Assembly: GCA_900543625.1 (NCBI GenBank)
Contig: UQSF01000001.1
Coordinates: 62,001 to 126,000 of the forward strand
DNA length: 64,000 nucleotides
From: an uncultured Eubacteriales bacterium
GTDB taxonomy: Bacteria; Bacillota; Clostridia; Oscillospirales; Oscillospiraceae
Reading direction: 5' to 3'
The notes below the pieces were generated by a model. That model worked only from the letters and a program-made list of their open reading frames with translations, was not told where the DNA came from and searched no databases. The position numbers and the translations under genes were made by a program. Below are positions 8,611 through 17,347 of the stretch, in pieces (positions within the stretch are counted from its first letter, which is position 1; each line of letters opens with the position of its first letter).

Positions 8611-9892
8611 GATTTTGGCTCCTGTCTGTCCGCGTCAAAATCGGATTATTTAAATAAGTATCGCGGAAAGCCTCCGCCTCACCGGGCGGGAGCTTGGTGC
8701 GCGGCTGCTTTTCGATCTGCGGCTTCATCCACGGATTGTGCTCGGCCTTGCGGTCGGTCTGTGCCTCGAGCAGCTTGCCGATGAGCACGTTCGATAAGAG
8801 GAAACCCGAGGGCGTGAAGTGCCAGCGCTCGCCGTCCGCGACGGCCCAGCCGCGGCGGACGAACTCTTCGAGCTGCTGCGCGATGCCGGAAAAATCACTG
8901 CGGTAGAGCCGCTCATACTCCGCGCGCGACACACCGTGTACGGTGCGCATGCCGAGCATGAGATATTCGGCCGCGCGCTCAAAGTCGCCGATCGTCTCGT
9001 ATTCGTCGATCATGTCCTCACCGTGGAGGACGCCCGCAAGATAGCGGTCAAGGTCGCGCACATAGCTGTAGCGCGTGCGGCCGATGCACGAGTGCGCGCC
9101 CGGGCCGAAGCCCATATAGTCATCGAGCTGCCAATACTTCAGGTTGTGCCGGGACTCATAGCCCGGGATGCTGAAGTTGGAGATCTCGTACTGTTCGTAG
9201 CCATAGTGCCGCAGCTCCTCGACCATGCACAGGTACATATCCGCCTGCTCGTCGTCCGACGGGATGAGGGGCGAGTCCTTCAGGGCGTACATGGGCGTGC
9301 CCTCCTCGAGCTTGAGCCCGTAGCCGGAGATGTGCTCCGGACGCAGGGCAAGCGCCTTGGCGAGCGTGTCCGCCCAGTCGCTGCGGGTCTGGCTGGGAAG
9401 ACCGTAAATGAGGTCGAGGCTGATGTTGTCAAACCCGGCGGTGCGGGCATTTTCAACGGCCATCTCCACCTGCCGGTAGCTGTGGCGGCGGCCGATCATT
9501 TTCAGGATATCGTTGTTGGCCGACTGCATACCGATGCTCAGACGGTTGAAGCCCGCCTTACGCAGGGCGCGCAGGTCGTGCAGACGGACGCTGTCCGGGT
9601 TGACCTCGACGGTCACCTCCGCGCGCTTGAGCAGGCGGCCGGTGGCCTTGACGGCGTCGAGCAGCTCAATGAGCCGCGCCGCACCGTAAAAGCTCGGCGT
9701 GCCGCCGCCGAAATAGACCGTGTCGATGTACGCCGGCGCGATGCGCCCGGCGCTCTCTTCAATGTGCTCGAGCAGCGCCTGCTGATACTCCGCCATGCGC
9801 TCGGCAGCGCCGGCGCAGGAATAGAAGTCACAGTAGCCGCACTTGCTCGCGCAAAACGGGATGTGGATATAGATACCGAGACGCGGTTGCAT
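8600..9892 (-). CDS. hemW: radical SAM heme chaperone HemW
   Basis: 430 residues. The iron-sulfur motif is CX3CX2CXF (C14, C18, C21, F23), the HemW form; true HemN oxidases have a fourth cysteine in place of the Phe. GGGTPS and the radical SAM barrel follow, then a HemN-type C-terminal domain. HemW proteins transfer heme to target proteins and are often misnamed coproporphyrinogen oxidase. The C-terminus runs about 45 residues past the usual end and overlaps the VanW gene. No heme synthesis gene is nearby. Confidence 0.92.
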   Translation of the reverse strand: MQPRLGIYIHIPFCASKCGYCDFYSCAGAAERMAEYQQALLEHIEESAGRIAPAYIDTVYFGGGTPSFYGAARLIELLDAVKATGRLLKRAEVTVEVNPDSVRLHDLRALRKAGFNRLSIGMQSANNDILKMIGRRHSYRQVEMAVENARTAGFDNISLDLIYGLPSQTRSDWADTLAKALALRPEHISGYGLKLEEGTPMYALKDSPLIPSDDEQADMYLCMVEELRHYGYEQYEISNFSIPGYESRHNLKYWQLDDYMGFGPGAHSCIGRTRYSYVRDLDRYLAGVLHGEDMIDEYETIGDFERAAEYLMLGMRTVHGVSRAEYERLYRSDFSGIAQQLEEFVRRGWAVADGERWHFTPSGFLLSNVLIGKLLEAQTDRKAEHNPWMKPQIEKQPRTKLPPGEAEAFRDTYLNNPILTRTDRSQNHET

Positions 9893-9914
9893 AGACAGCT
9901 CCTTACTTGGGGTG

Positions 9915-9943
9915 CCCTGACCGCCGGGATGCGGCGGTCAGGG
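9915..9943 (-). terminator. hairpin between htpG and hemW
   Basis: Perfect 12-bp stem CCCTGACCGCCG with a 5-nt loop, 18 nt after the htpG stop. It has no following T-run on either strand, so it may slow rather than stop transcription. Confidence 0.45.
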
Positions 9944-9961
9944 TTCAGATCAGATCGGTTC

Positions 9962-11878
9962 TCAGATAAGCGTGCACACGAGCTCCGAATACGCAGCCGG
10001 ATCCTCGAGCGGCTCGCCCGCGATGAGCAGCGCCTGCGCGTGCAGGATCTTGGCGATGCGCGCGGCCTTGTCCTTGTCGCCGGCGGTGAAGGCTTCCTTC
10101 ATGGTCTGGTAGGCGTGGTGGTTGGCGTTGAGCTCCAGCACGCGCACGGCGCGGATGTCGGTCGGTGCGCCGGGCATGCTACGGAAGTAGCGCTCCATCT
10201 CGAGCGTGACGCCGCCCTCGGTGCTCAGGCACACGGCGCTGGACACGAGCTTATTGGACAGGCGCACGGATGCGACCTGCTCGCCGAGCGTCTCCTTGAC
10301 GAAGTCGAGCAGCTCCTTGTCCTCGGCCTGCTTTGCCTCGGTCTCCTTCTTCTCTTCCTCGCTCTCGAGGCCGAGATCGTCGGTCGCAATGTTGCAAAAC
10401 GGCTTGTCGTCGTAGCTCTTCATGGTGTCGACGAAATACTCGTCGATCTGCGAGGTCATGCACAGGACGTCAAAGCCCTTATCGCGCAGCTGCTCTGCCT
10501 GCGGCAGGCTCAGCAGACGCTTGACGTTGTCGCCGCACGCGAAGTAGATCTTCGCCTGCTCGGCGGGCATGGCGTCGACGTATTCCTTGAGGGAGACGAG
10601 TTTGGTCTCGCTCGTGTGGTAGAGCAGCAGGTCCTTGATCTCGTCGACCTTATCGCCCGTCTCGGTGACGGCGCCGGCGCGCAGCACCATGCCGAAGGCG
10701 GCGTGGAACTGCTCGTACTTCTCGCGGTCGTTGGTCATGAGCTTCGTGAGCTCGGACTTGATCTTCTTGCCGAGGTTTGCGGCGATGAGCTTGAGCTGGC
10801 GGTCATGCTGCAGCATCTCACGCGAGATGTTCAGCGACAGGTCGGGGGAGTCGACCACGCCGCGCGCGAACGCGTAGCACGGCGGCAGAAGATCGGTGCA
10901 TCTGTCCATGATCATGACGCCGGAGCTGTAGAGCTCGAGACCGGGATCGGCGTCGCGCGTGTACATATTTGCCGGGATCTTGGACGGGATGAACAGCAGC
11001 GCGCGGTAGGAGATCAGACCCTCGGCGTTGACGCGGATGACGGCCAGCGGGTCGTCATTGTCGTGGAACTTTTCCTTGTAAAACGCGATGCACTCCTCAT
11101 CGGTCGCCTCTTTGCGGCTGCGCTGCCAGATGGGGATCATGCTGTTGACGGTCTGCTCCTCGGTCTTGGTGACCATCTCCATCTTCGGCTCGCCGTTTTC
11201 GTCCTTCTCGCCGGAGTCGACCCAGTCGCTCTGCTCGACGTCCATGACGATCGGCCAGCGGACATAGTCGGAGTACTTGCGGATGAGCATCATGAGCTTC
11301 CAGTTTTCGAGGTAGGTGGAGTATTTCTCGCCCGTCTCGTCGGCCTTGATGTGCATGATGACGTCGGTGCCGACGGTATCCTTCTGCGCCTCGGTGATGG
11401 TGTAGCCGTCCGCGCCGGTGCTGACCCACTGATAGGCGGTGTCGCTGCCGTAGGCGCGGGTGATGACCGTGACCTTATCGGCGACCATGAACGCGGAGTA
11501 GAAGCCGACGCCGAACTGACCGATGATGTCGATGGCGGCATCCTCCTGCGCGCTCTCGCCGAGATCGTCCTTGAACTTCAGCGAGCCGCTGCGCGCGATG
11601 ACGCCGAGGTTGCTGTCGAGCTCCTCCTTGGTCATGCCGATGCCGTTGTCGGACACGGTGATCGTGCGCGCTTCCTTGTCGGGGATGACGCGGATCTTGA
11701 AGTCGCCGCGCGCCATGCCCACGTTTTCATCCGTGAGCGACTGGTAGCAGAGCTTGTCGATCGCGTCCGAGGCGTTCGAGATGATCTCGCGCAGGAAGAT
11801 CTCCTTGTGCGTGTAGATCGAATTGATCATCATGTCGAGCAGCTTTTTGGATTCTGCTTTGAACTGTTTCTTTGCCAT
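9962..11878 (-). CDS. htpG: molecular chaperone HtpG (Hsp90)
   Basis: 638 residues, full length for bacterial Hsp90. The GHKL ATPase domain shows NASDAIDKL, DNGIGM and GQFGVGFYSAFMV in the first 120 residues; middle and C-terminal dimerisation domains follow. It folds client proteins in an ATP-driven clamp cycle. It has its own promoter (11962-11989) and a long leader; I find no CIRCE operator there, so HrcA control is not supported. Confidence 0.98.
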   Translation of the reverse strand: MAKKQFKAESKKLLDMMINSIYTHKEIFLREIISNASDAIDKLCYQSLTDENVGMARGDFKIRVIPDKEARTITVSDNGIGMTKEELDSNLGVIARSGSLKFKDDLGESAQEDAAIDIIGQFGVGFYSAFMVADKVTVITRAYGSDTAYQWVSTGADGYTITEAQKDTVGTDVIMHIKADETGEKYSTYLENWKLMMLIRKYSDYVRWPIVMDVEQSDWVDSGEKDENGEPKMEMVTKTEEQTVNSMIPIWQRSRKEATDEECIAFYKEKFHDNDDPLAVIRVNAEGLISYRALLFIPSKIPANMYTRDADPGLELYSSGVMIMDRCTDLLPPCYAFARGVVDSPDLSLNISREMLQHDRQLKLIAANLGKKIKSELTKLMTNDREKYEQFHAAFGMVLRAGAVTETGDKVDEIKDLLLYHTSETKLVSLKEYVDAMPAEQAKIYFACGDNVKRLLSLPQAEQLRDKGFDVLCMTSQIDEYFVDTMKSYDDKPFCNIATDDLGLESEEEKKETEAKQAEDKELLDFVKETLGEQVASVRLSNKLVSSAVCLSTEGGVTLEMERYFRSMPGAPTDIRAVRVLELNANHHAYQTMKEAFTAGDKDKAARIAKILHAQALLIAGEPLEDPAAYSELVCTLI

Positions 11879-11961
11879 ATCTATGCCTCCAAAATTTTAA
11901 TTACACCTTTGGGTCCGTACCCGGCCTGCACGCAATAGCGGCCCACGGTACAGATTTTAAT

Positions 11962-11989
11962 ATTATAGCACATCGACCGTTTTTTTCAA
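11962..11989 (-). promoter_or_regulatory. htpG promoter
   Basis: TTGAAA and TATAAT with 16-nt spacing on the minus strand, about 84 nt before the htpG start codon. Confidence 0.7.
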
Positions 11990-12012
11990 CACCCGCCGCC
12001 GGAATAATTGGG

Positions 12013-12040
12013 TTGTGCGGCGCGTTTTTTGTGGTATAAT
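12013..12040 (+). promoter_or_regulatory. promoter of HAD phosphatase gene
   Basis: TTGTGC and perfect TATAAT with 16-nt spacing; divergent from the htpG promoter. Confidence 0.65.
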
Positions 12041-12081
12041 GAGACGTTAAGAAAAAAATAAGATTCTGTGAGGTGGCACCC

Positions 12082-12888
12082 ATGAACGATCTGAAAGACC
12101 TGCTCCATGCGCGCCTGTTCCTGCTGGATATGGACGGCACGCTCTACCTCGGGGACGATGTGTTTCCCGGCGCAGTCGACTTCATCCACACACTGGCCGA
12201 TACCGGACGGCAGTACATTTATCTGACCAACAACTCCTCGCGCGCCGGCACGGACTACATCACGCGCCTGCGGCGCCTCGGCTTCCCGTGCGAGGCGGAG
12301 AACGTGTTCACGTCCGGCATGGCGACGGCGCTGTATCTCAACCAGCACTATGCGGGCAAGCCCGTGTATCTCGTCGGCACGCAGGCGTTTCGCCGCGAGC
12401 TGCTCAGCTACGGCATCCCGCTCGTCGAAGAGGGCGCGGAGATCGTCGTCGTCGGCTTTGACACCGAGCTCGTGTATGAGAAGCTCGACCGCGCCGTGCA
12501 CTATCTGCGCCGCGGCGCGACTTTCATCGCCGCCAACCCCGACTGGGTCTGCCCCATGCCGGCCGGCGAGGTGCTGCCCGACTGCGGGAGCATCTGCGCG
12601 CTGCTGACTGCCGCCTCCGGCGTCAAGCCGACCTACATCGGCAAGCCGAACCGCAACATGGTCGATGTCATCTCGGCGCAGACCGGCGTGCCGAACGAGC
12701 AGATCTGCTGCGTGGGCGACCGGCTGTATACCGACATTGCCGTGGCTGTGAATGCGGGCGCGCAGAGCGTGCTCGTCATGTCCGGGGAGACGGACGAGGC
12801 GATGCTCAGGGCGTCCGACGTGCAGCCGAAATACGTCCTGCGTGACGTGGCCGAGCTTGCGCAGATCCTGCGCGACGGCACTGTGTGA
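12082..12888 (+). CDS. HAD-IIA family hydrolase (NagD/PGP-like)
   Basis: 268 residues. Motif I DMDGTLYLGDD (nucleophile and acid Asp) is near residue 15, motif II YLTNNSSR near 52, the lysine of motif III in KPTYIGKPN, and motif IV VGDRLYTDIAVAVNAG near 212. This is a cap-type IIA phosphatase of the NagD/phosphoglycolate phosphatase-like group; substrates are likely small sugar or nucleotide phosphates. I chose the ATG at 12082 because GAGG lies 8 nt upstream; a GTG at 12073 would add three residues but lies within the ribosome site. Confidence 0.9.
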   Translation: MNDLKDLLHARLFLLDMDGTLYLGDDVFPGAVDFIHTLADTGRQYIYLTNNSSRAGTDYITRLRRLGFPCEAENVFTSGMATALYLNQHYAGKPVYLVGTQAFRRELLSYGIPLVEEGAEIVVVGFDTELVYEKLDRAVHYLRRGATFIAANPDWVCPMPAGEVLPDCGSICALLTAASGVKPTYIGKPNRNMVDVISAQTGVPNEQICCVGDRLYTDIAVAVNAGAQSVLVMSGETDEAMLRASDVQPKYVLRDVAELAQILRDGTV

Positions 12889-12917
12889 GAAAAAATCCAG
12901 AATTTTTTAAAAAGCGC

Positions 12918-12946
12918 TTGACAAACACGGACACAACTGTTAGGAT
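12918..12946 (+). promoter_or_regulatory. strong orphan promoter
   Basis: Consensus TTGACA and TAGGAT with exact 17-nt spacing. No gene follows on this strand before a strong terminator 115 nt downstream. Confidence 0.75.
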
Positions 12947-12952
12947 ATGTTC

Positions 12953-13112
12953 AGTAAGCATCGTTTTGTGTGAATGATGTTTACGCCCCCCTCGTTTGTG
13001 TTCTCTCTTCCATTTCAGCGTCCGGGTCTGCATCCGCCGCGGACGCGCAAGCACAGCAATCAACAGCCAACAGCCGAGCCGGCATTTGCCGGCTCGGCTG
13101 TTGGCTGTTTTT
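12953..13112 (+). ncRNA. candidate small RNA, about 160 nt
   Basis: The unit runs from the predicted start about 7 nt after the -10 box to a strong terminator. Inside are a 9-bp hairpin (12954-12984, arms GTAAGCATC and GATGTTTAC) and a 7-bp hairpin (13018-13046, GCGTCCG and CGGACGC). A C/U-rich unpaired stretch lies between them. No reading frame with a ribosome site fits: the only open frame runs through the terminator. I do not recognise it as 6S, SRP or tmRNA. Its target and role are unknown. Confidence 0.5.
13062..13112 (+). terminator. strong terminator of the small-RNA unit
   Basis: Perfect 23-bp stem (5' arm 13062-13084, 2-nt loop, 3' arm 13087-13109) followed by a T-run on the plus strand. 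It lies 26 nt from the GDPD stop on the other strand but has no T-run in that direction. Confidence 0.9.
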
Positions 13113-13137
13113 CACGGTATGTAGGCTTGCCCTGCAC

Positions 13138-13971
13138 TCAGATGTCCGCGCGGAACCACGCGCCGGGACGGTAGTGCTCGAAGATGACGATGTCGTAGTC
13201 GCGCTCGTGCGTCCAGGCGCGGCTCGTCCAGCCGGCGCGCACGGCGCCCATGGCCTCGCACAGGCGCACGCTCAGCGGCTTCGGGCCGATCTTGTAGGCG
13301 ATGAACTGCGGGCGCGCGATCACGTTCGTGAGCACATTGCCGACGATGGCGGCGGCGGGCTTGCTCAGCGCCGTGCCGTATTCCTTCGGCGGCTGGCTGA
13401 GCTGGCCGCGCAGGATGTCGGGCGCGTTGCGCCGGAACCATGCGACGATCGTGGGGTCGAAGCTCTCGACGCAGTAGGGCCCGGTGTAGGTGCGCAGCGC
13501 CTCGAGCGTCAGCGCGCACAGGCGGCGGTTATCGTGCCCGCGCTTGACCTCGAGCAGCAGCGGCACGCGTCCGCCGAGCGCCTCGAGCGCCTCGGCAAAC
13601 GTCGGGATGACGCACTCGGTCTTTCCGAGACGCAGTGCGCGCAGCTCGGCGAGGGTGAAATCATCAATGACGCCCTGCACGCCGCACATGCGCTCGAGCG
13701 TGTCGTCGTGAAATACGACGAGCCGGTCGTCGGCCGTCAGGTGCACGTCCATCTCGACGGCATAGCCCGCCTCGGCCGCGGCGCGAAACGCCGGCAGCGA
13801 GTTTTCCGGCACGGAGCCGTCCTCGGTGTGCAGGCCGCGATGCGCGTAGTTGCGGCATAAAAACGGCGCCTTCTGCGCGCGCGTTGCGCGGCCCGGCGCG
13901 ACAAGAAATGCAAACGCACCCGCGCAGGCTGCGGCCGGTGCGGCGATCTTACAAGCGGTTTTCCAATTCAT
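13138..13971 (-). CDS. glycerophosphodiester phosphodiesterase family protein
   Basis: 277 residues with an N-terminal hydrophobic segment (about 8-26), probably a membrane anchor or signal. The GDPD barrel shows the catalytic AHRG (YAHRGLH), the metal-binding PENSLPAF glutamate, EMDVHLTADDRLVVFHDD and the later LLLEVKRG. It would cleave glycerophosphodiesters such as deacylated phospholipids or teichoic acid units into glycerol 3-phosphate and an alcohol. A single gene, divergent from the MFS carrier. Confidence 0.9.
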   Translation of the reverse strand: MNWKTACKIAAPAAACAGAFAFLVAPGRATRAQKAPFLCRNYAHRGLHTEDGSVPENSLPAFRAAAEAGYAVEMDVHLTADDRLVVFHDDTLERMCGVQGVIDDFTLAELRALRLGKTECVIPTFAEALEALGGRVPLLLEVKRGHDNRRLCALTLEALRTYTGPYCVESFDPTIVAWFRRNAPDILRGQLSQPPKEYGTALSKPAAAIVGNVLTNVIARPQFIAYKIGPKPLSVRLCEAMGAVRAGWTSRAWTHERDYDIVIFEHYRPGAWFRADI

Positions 13972-14018
13972 AATGTGTCCTCCTTTTGGCGGCGGGAGCC
14001 GCCGGTCTGCCTGCTCAT

Positions 14019-14047
14019 ATTAAACAACAATTTCTGCATTTCGTCAA
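14019..14047 (-). promoter_or_regulatory. promoter of GDPD gene
   Basis: TTGACG and TTTAAT with 17-nt spacing on the minus strand, 48 nt before the start codon. Confidence 0.55.
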
Positions 14048-14054
14048 ATGCCTG

Positions 14055-14083
14055 TTGAATTGCACGGCGAGGTATTGTAGAAT
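14055..14083 (+). promoter_or_regulatory. promoter of MFS gene
   Basis: TTGAAT and TAGAAT with 17-nt spacing, 34 nt before the GTG start; nearly back to back with the GDPD promoter. Confidence 0.6.
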
Positions 14084-14117
14084 GGTACGGATTTGAAACA
14101 AACTTGGAGGTAACCCT

Positions 14118-15674
14118 GTGAAGCTCAACTACAAACGCACCATCTGCGTTGGCTTTGCCTTTTTCCTGATCTGCGCGTTCTGGCAGGCCTACGACAACAC
14201 CGTCCCGCTGATCCTGACCAACAAATTCGGTATGTCGCAGGCATGGTCCGGTGTCATCATGGCGCTCGACAACATCCTGGCGCTGTTTCTGCTGCCGCTG
14301 TTCGGCGCGATCTCGGATAAGCACACCGGCAAGCGCGGCCGCCGCACACCGTTTATCCTCATCGGCACGATCGTCGCCGCCATCGCCTTCATCAGCCTGT
14401 CGCTCGTTGACGACGCGCAGCTGAAGAATCTCGACGGCGCTGCTGCGATCGACGATCCCGCCGCTCTGCGCATCGTCTATCAGAAGGAGGCGGACCGCAC
14501 GCTCAAGACGCCCGACGGCGAGACCTTCGTGCTCGAGGATACCTTTACGGAGGACGAGTTTGCCGCCATTACGAGCCAGGTCACCAATGCCGAGGGCAAG
14601 ACCGTCACGAACCACGACTACACGAATTATGTCGTGCCCGCGCGTCAGGCCTACGCCCACCAGACGACGCTGCAGCGTCCGGGCGCGCTCATCGGCTTCA
14701 TCGCGCTGCTGCTGGTCGTGCTCGTCGCCATGGCCACGTTCCGCTCTCCGGCCGTTGCGCTCATGCCTGATGTTACCATCAAGCCGCTGCGCAGTAAGGC
14801 GAATGCTGTCATCAACCTCATGGGCACCGGCGGCGGCATCCTCGTGCTGGCCATCGGCATGGGCTTCGCCACGAGCTCTGTGCGCAACTCGCTCATGAGC
14901 TACACTGCCTACTTCTCCGTGATCGCGGGGCTCATGGTGCTTGCGCTGCTGATCTTCCGCCTGACGGTCAACGAGCCGAAGTTTGTCGCCGAGATGCAGG
15001 CCGACAGCAAGCGCTTCGGCATCGACAACGGGGACGACGGCGACACGCCCGCCGCCTCCGGCAAGCTCGGCAAGGCCGAGCGCCGCTCGCTCATTTTCCT
15101 GCTGCTGTCGATCGTGCTGTGGTTCTTCGGCTACAACGCCGTGACGTCGAAATACTCCGTCTACGCGAGCAACATCCTGCACAAGGACTATAACCTCACG
15201 CTCATGCTCGCGCAGGCCGCCGCGATCGTGGCCTACCTGCCCGTCGGCATCGTCGCGTCCAAGATCGGCCGCAAAAAGACCATTCTCGGCGGCGTCGTGA
15301 TGCTGGCCATCGCGTTCGGCGTGGCTGCGTTCCTCAATTCCGAGAGCCCCACGATGCTCATGAACGCGATGTTCTGCCTCGCCGGTATCGGCTGGGCGAC
15401 CATCAACGTCAACTCCTTCCCGATGGTCGTCGAGATGTGCTCCGGCAGCGATGTCGGCCGCTACACCGGCTTCTACTACACGGCCAGCATGGCCGCGCAG
15501 GTCATCACGCCGATGTTCTCCGGCTTCCTGATGGACAAGGTCGGCATGACCGTGCTCTTCCCGTATGCCGCCATTTTCGTGGCCGGCGCGTTTGTGACCA
15601 TGCTCTTCGTCCGCCATGGCGACAGCCGTCCCATTGCCGCCAAGGGTCTGGAAGCACTCGACGTGGACGATTGA
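14118..15674 (+). CDS. MFS transporter
   Basis: 518 residues with about 12 membrane segments. The loop after segment 2 carries SDKHTGKRGRRTPF, the major-facilitator signature in the form found in sugar:cation symporters (GPH/SLC45-like). An unusual ~85-residue hydrophilic insert (about residues 100-190) follows segment 3 and should face outside. A second signature (SKIGRKK) follows segment 8. The start is GTG, behind GGAGG at 7 nt. A sugar substrate is only a guess. A coiled-coil protein gene follows after 28 nt. Confidence 0.85.
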   Translation: MKLNYKRTICVGFAFFLICAFWQAYDNTVPLILTNKFGMSQAWSGVIMALDNILALFLLPLFGAISDKHTGKRGRRTPFILIGTIVAAIAFISLSLVDDAQLKNLDGAAAIDDPAALRIVYQKEADRTLKTPDGETFVLEDTFTEDEFAAITSQVTNAEGKTVTNHDYTNYVVPARQAYAHQTTLQRPGALIGFIALLLVVLVAMATFRSPAVALMPDVTIKPLRSKANAVINLMGTGGGILVLAIGMGFATSSVRNSLMSYTAYFSVIAGLMVLALLIFRLTVNEPKFVAEMQADSKRFGIDNGDDGDTPAASGKLGKAERRSLIFLLLSIVLWFFGYNAVTSKYSVYASNILHKDYNLTLMLAQAAAIVAYLPVGIVASKIGRKKTILGGVVMLAIAFGVAAFLNSESPTMLMNAMFCLAGIGWATINVNSFPMVVEMCSGSDVGRYTGFYYTASMAAQVITPMFSGFLMDKVGMTVLFPYAAIFVAGAFVTMLFVRHGDSRPIAAKGLEALDVDD

Positions 15675-15702
15675 TCAAGAATTCTATTTGGAGGTTGCTA
15701 CT

Positions 15703-16224
15703 ATGGAACGTCTGACCCGTAAACTCAAAAAGGGCGGCTACTCCGCCAACCGCCATCCCGCGGCACAGATCGATGAGCGCCTGAGCCAGCTCAAGGGCGT
15801 GCACAAGCAGTGGGTCGGGGATGTGTCGGACATGATCACCGGCATGAAGCAGAGCGAGGCCGCCGGACAGGCCGGCGCGCTCACGCTGGCGATGCTGCAG
15901 GCGAGCTATGCCGCGATCGTGCGCATCGGCCGCCGCTTTGAGGCCGTCTGCCCCGCTGAGGGCAACACCGACGACGCCATCACGGCGCTCGGTAAGCTCG
16001 AGGATCTGTACGAGCAGTGCCTCTCCGAGCTCGAGGACGCCAAGGCGGGTCTGGATGAGTGCCGCGAAAACGGCTTCCAGGATGATCTCGCCTACGGTGA
16101 GCTCATGGTGACGAAGCTCGGTCTCACGCAGCTGACCAAGCAGTTCGACATCGCCACCGGCTATGCCGAACCCGATCCGGAGCCGTACCAGTACCGGCCG
16201 AAGACGGACGAACCGGCGCAGTAA
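15703..16224 (+). CDS. hypothetical helical protein, 173 residues
   Basis: A soluble, charged, almost fully helical protein without signal or membrane segment. It starts with a basic stretch (RLTRKLKKGG) and has heptad-like leucine spacing in about residues 85-125 (LGKLEDLYEQCLSEL), suggesting a coiled coil. It lies 28 nt after the MFS gene and 41 nt before a lipoprotein gene, probably in one operon. I do not recognise the family. GGAGG at 7 nt supports the start. Confidence 0.75.
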   Translation: MERLTRKLKKGGYSANRHPAAQIDERLSQLKGVHKQWVGDVSDMITGMKQSEAAGQAGALTLAMLQASYAAIVRIGRRFEAVCPAEGNTDDAITALGKLEDLYEQCLSELEDAKAGLDECRENGFQDDLAYGELMVTKLGLTQLTKQFDIATGYAEPDPEPYQYRPKTDEPAQ

Positions 16225-16265
16225 GCCGCTGTCATATTTCAAAAGAGAGAATAGGAGATCTTCGT

Positions 16266-16787
16266 ATGAAACGCACATTTATGACCATTGTCTGTGCGCT
16301 GCTTCTTGTGGCCGTGCTCGCCGGCTGCGGCAGCACCGGCAGCGCCAACCCCTTTGACGCCAAAGCCAAGACCTTCTCCGACGATGGCATGCAGATCACG
16401 CTCACGACCGCCTTCAGCGAGGAAGACCTCGAGGGCTACACCGTTGGCTACGCTGCGGACACGGCGATCGTGCTCGCCCTCCATGAGACGAAGGCGGAGT
16501 TTGCCGAAGCCGGCGCGGAAGACGTGACATTCGAGCAGTATGTCGAGTTCGTCCGGCAGGCCAACAGCGACAAAGCGATCGTCGACGGTGAGCCCATCGA
16601 CGGCAACCCGACGCTGCTGTATGACTTCCACAACGAGGAGCAGAACGTCACCTACCGCTACCTCACCGTTCTCTACGAGTCTGACGATGGGTTCTGGATG
16701 GTGCAGTTCGCGTCCCAGAAGAGCAACTTTGACGCCTATGAGCCGAGCTTCATCGAAGCCGCCAAGAGCGTCAGCTTCAGCGCCTGA
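16266..16787 (+). CDS. hypothetical lipoprotein, 173 residues
   Basis: A lysine/arginine start, hydrophobic core and lipobox LAGC give lipidation at Cys21. The mature part is a compact alpha/beta domain of ~150 residues with aromatic strands (GFWMVQFASQKSNF) near the end, like PsbP/DUF-type surface domains. The ligand is unknown. Last gene of the MFS transcription unit, followed by a terminator. Confidence 0.8.
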   Translation: MKRTFMTIVCALLLVAVLAGCGSTGSANPFDAKAKTFSDDGMQITLTTAFSEEDLEGYTVGYAADTAIVLALHETKAEFAEAGAEDVTFEQYVEFVRQANSDKAIVDGEPIDGNPTLLYDFHNEEQNVTYRYLTVLYESDDGFWMVQFASQKSNFDAYEPSFIEAAKSVSFSA

Positions 16788-16803
16788 GCGCGGGGATATC
16801 AAA

Positions 16804-16843
16804 GCCCCCGTCCGGCAGACCGCCGGACGGGGGCTCCTTTTCT
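16804..16843 (+). terminator. terminator of MFS-lipoprotein unit
   Basis: Perfect 14-bp stem AGCCCCCGTCCGGC with a 5-nt loop, followed by CCTTTTCT, 16 nt after the stop. Confidence 0.85.
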
Positions 16844-16877
16844 GCGGTGCGCTGTGAGTGCTCTGCCGCAGCGACGC

Positions 16878-16912
16878 AAAAAACCTCCGCGCCGGATGGC
16901 GCGGAGGTTTTT
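16878..16912 (-). terminator. rplL terminator
   Basis: Stem of about 15 bp (AAAAACCTCCGCGCC, loop GGAT) with T-runs on both strands, 22 nt beyond the rplL stop. It ends the rplJL transcript before any rpoB gene. Confidence 0.88.
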
Positions 16913-16933
16913 GCATCAGTATATAAGACCGAA

Positions 16934-17308
16934 TTACTTGAGTTCGACAGAAGCGCCGACTTCCTCGAGCTTCTTCTTGAGCTCCTCGGCCTCGTCCTTG
17001 GAGACCTGCTCCTTGATGGCGCAGGGGATGCCCTCGACCTTCGCCTTGGCTTCCGCCAGGCCCAGGTTGGTGATCTCACGGACGGCCTTGATGACCTTGA
17101 TCTTCTGATCGCCGAAGCCGGTCAGAACGACGTCAAACTCGGTCTTCTCCTCGGCGGCAGCAGCAGCGCCGGCCACCGGAGCGGCGGCAACAGCAGCAGC
17201 GGCGGAAACGCCGAACACATCTTCGATCTCGTGCACGAGCTCGGACAGCTCGAGGACGGACATAGCCTTGATCTCTTCGATCATAGCAGTGACTTTTTCG
17301 CTAGCCAT
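16934..17308 (-). CDS. rplL: 50S ribosomal protein L7/L12
   Basis: 124 residues, full length. N-terminal dimerisation domain, Ala-rich hinge (about 36-52) and C-terminal factor-binding domain with EKTEFDVVL and KIKVIKAVRE. It forms the flexible stalk that recruits translation factors, bound through L10, whose gene lies 39 nt upstream. Confidence 0.98.
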   Translation of the reverse strand: MASEKVTAMIEEIKAMSVLELSELVHEIEDVFGVSAAAAVAAAPVAGAAAAAEEKTEFDVVLTGFGDQKIKVIKAVREITNLGLAEAKAKVEGIPCAIKEQVSKDEAEELKKKLEEVGASVELK

Positions 17309-17347
17309 GGTAATTTTCCTCCTAAATAGTTAAGTGAAGTGGTCGCC

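Noticed and set aside
8600..9892. Annotation as oxygen-independent coproporphyrinogen oxidase
   Set aside because: The cluster motif is CX3CX2CXF, the HemW type, lacking the fourth cysteine of HemN.
6337..11938. Two long plus-strand frames (6337-8784 and 8819-11938) opposite vanW, hemW and htpG
   Set aside because: High-GC antisense frames rich in GVDR/HAV-type composition, without ribosome sites or recognisable motifs.
11879..12081. CIRCE operator upstream of htpG
   Set aside because: No TTAGCACTC-N9-GAGTGCTAA inverted repeat is present.
12974..13174. 66-codon frame within the small-RNA unit
   Set aside because: It runs through a 23-bp terminator and into the antisense of the GDPD gene, with no ribosome site.
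13968..15617. 549-codon minus-strand frame opposite the MFS gene
   Set aside because: Antisense to a clear membrane protein; charged, repetitive composition and no start signals.
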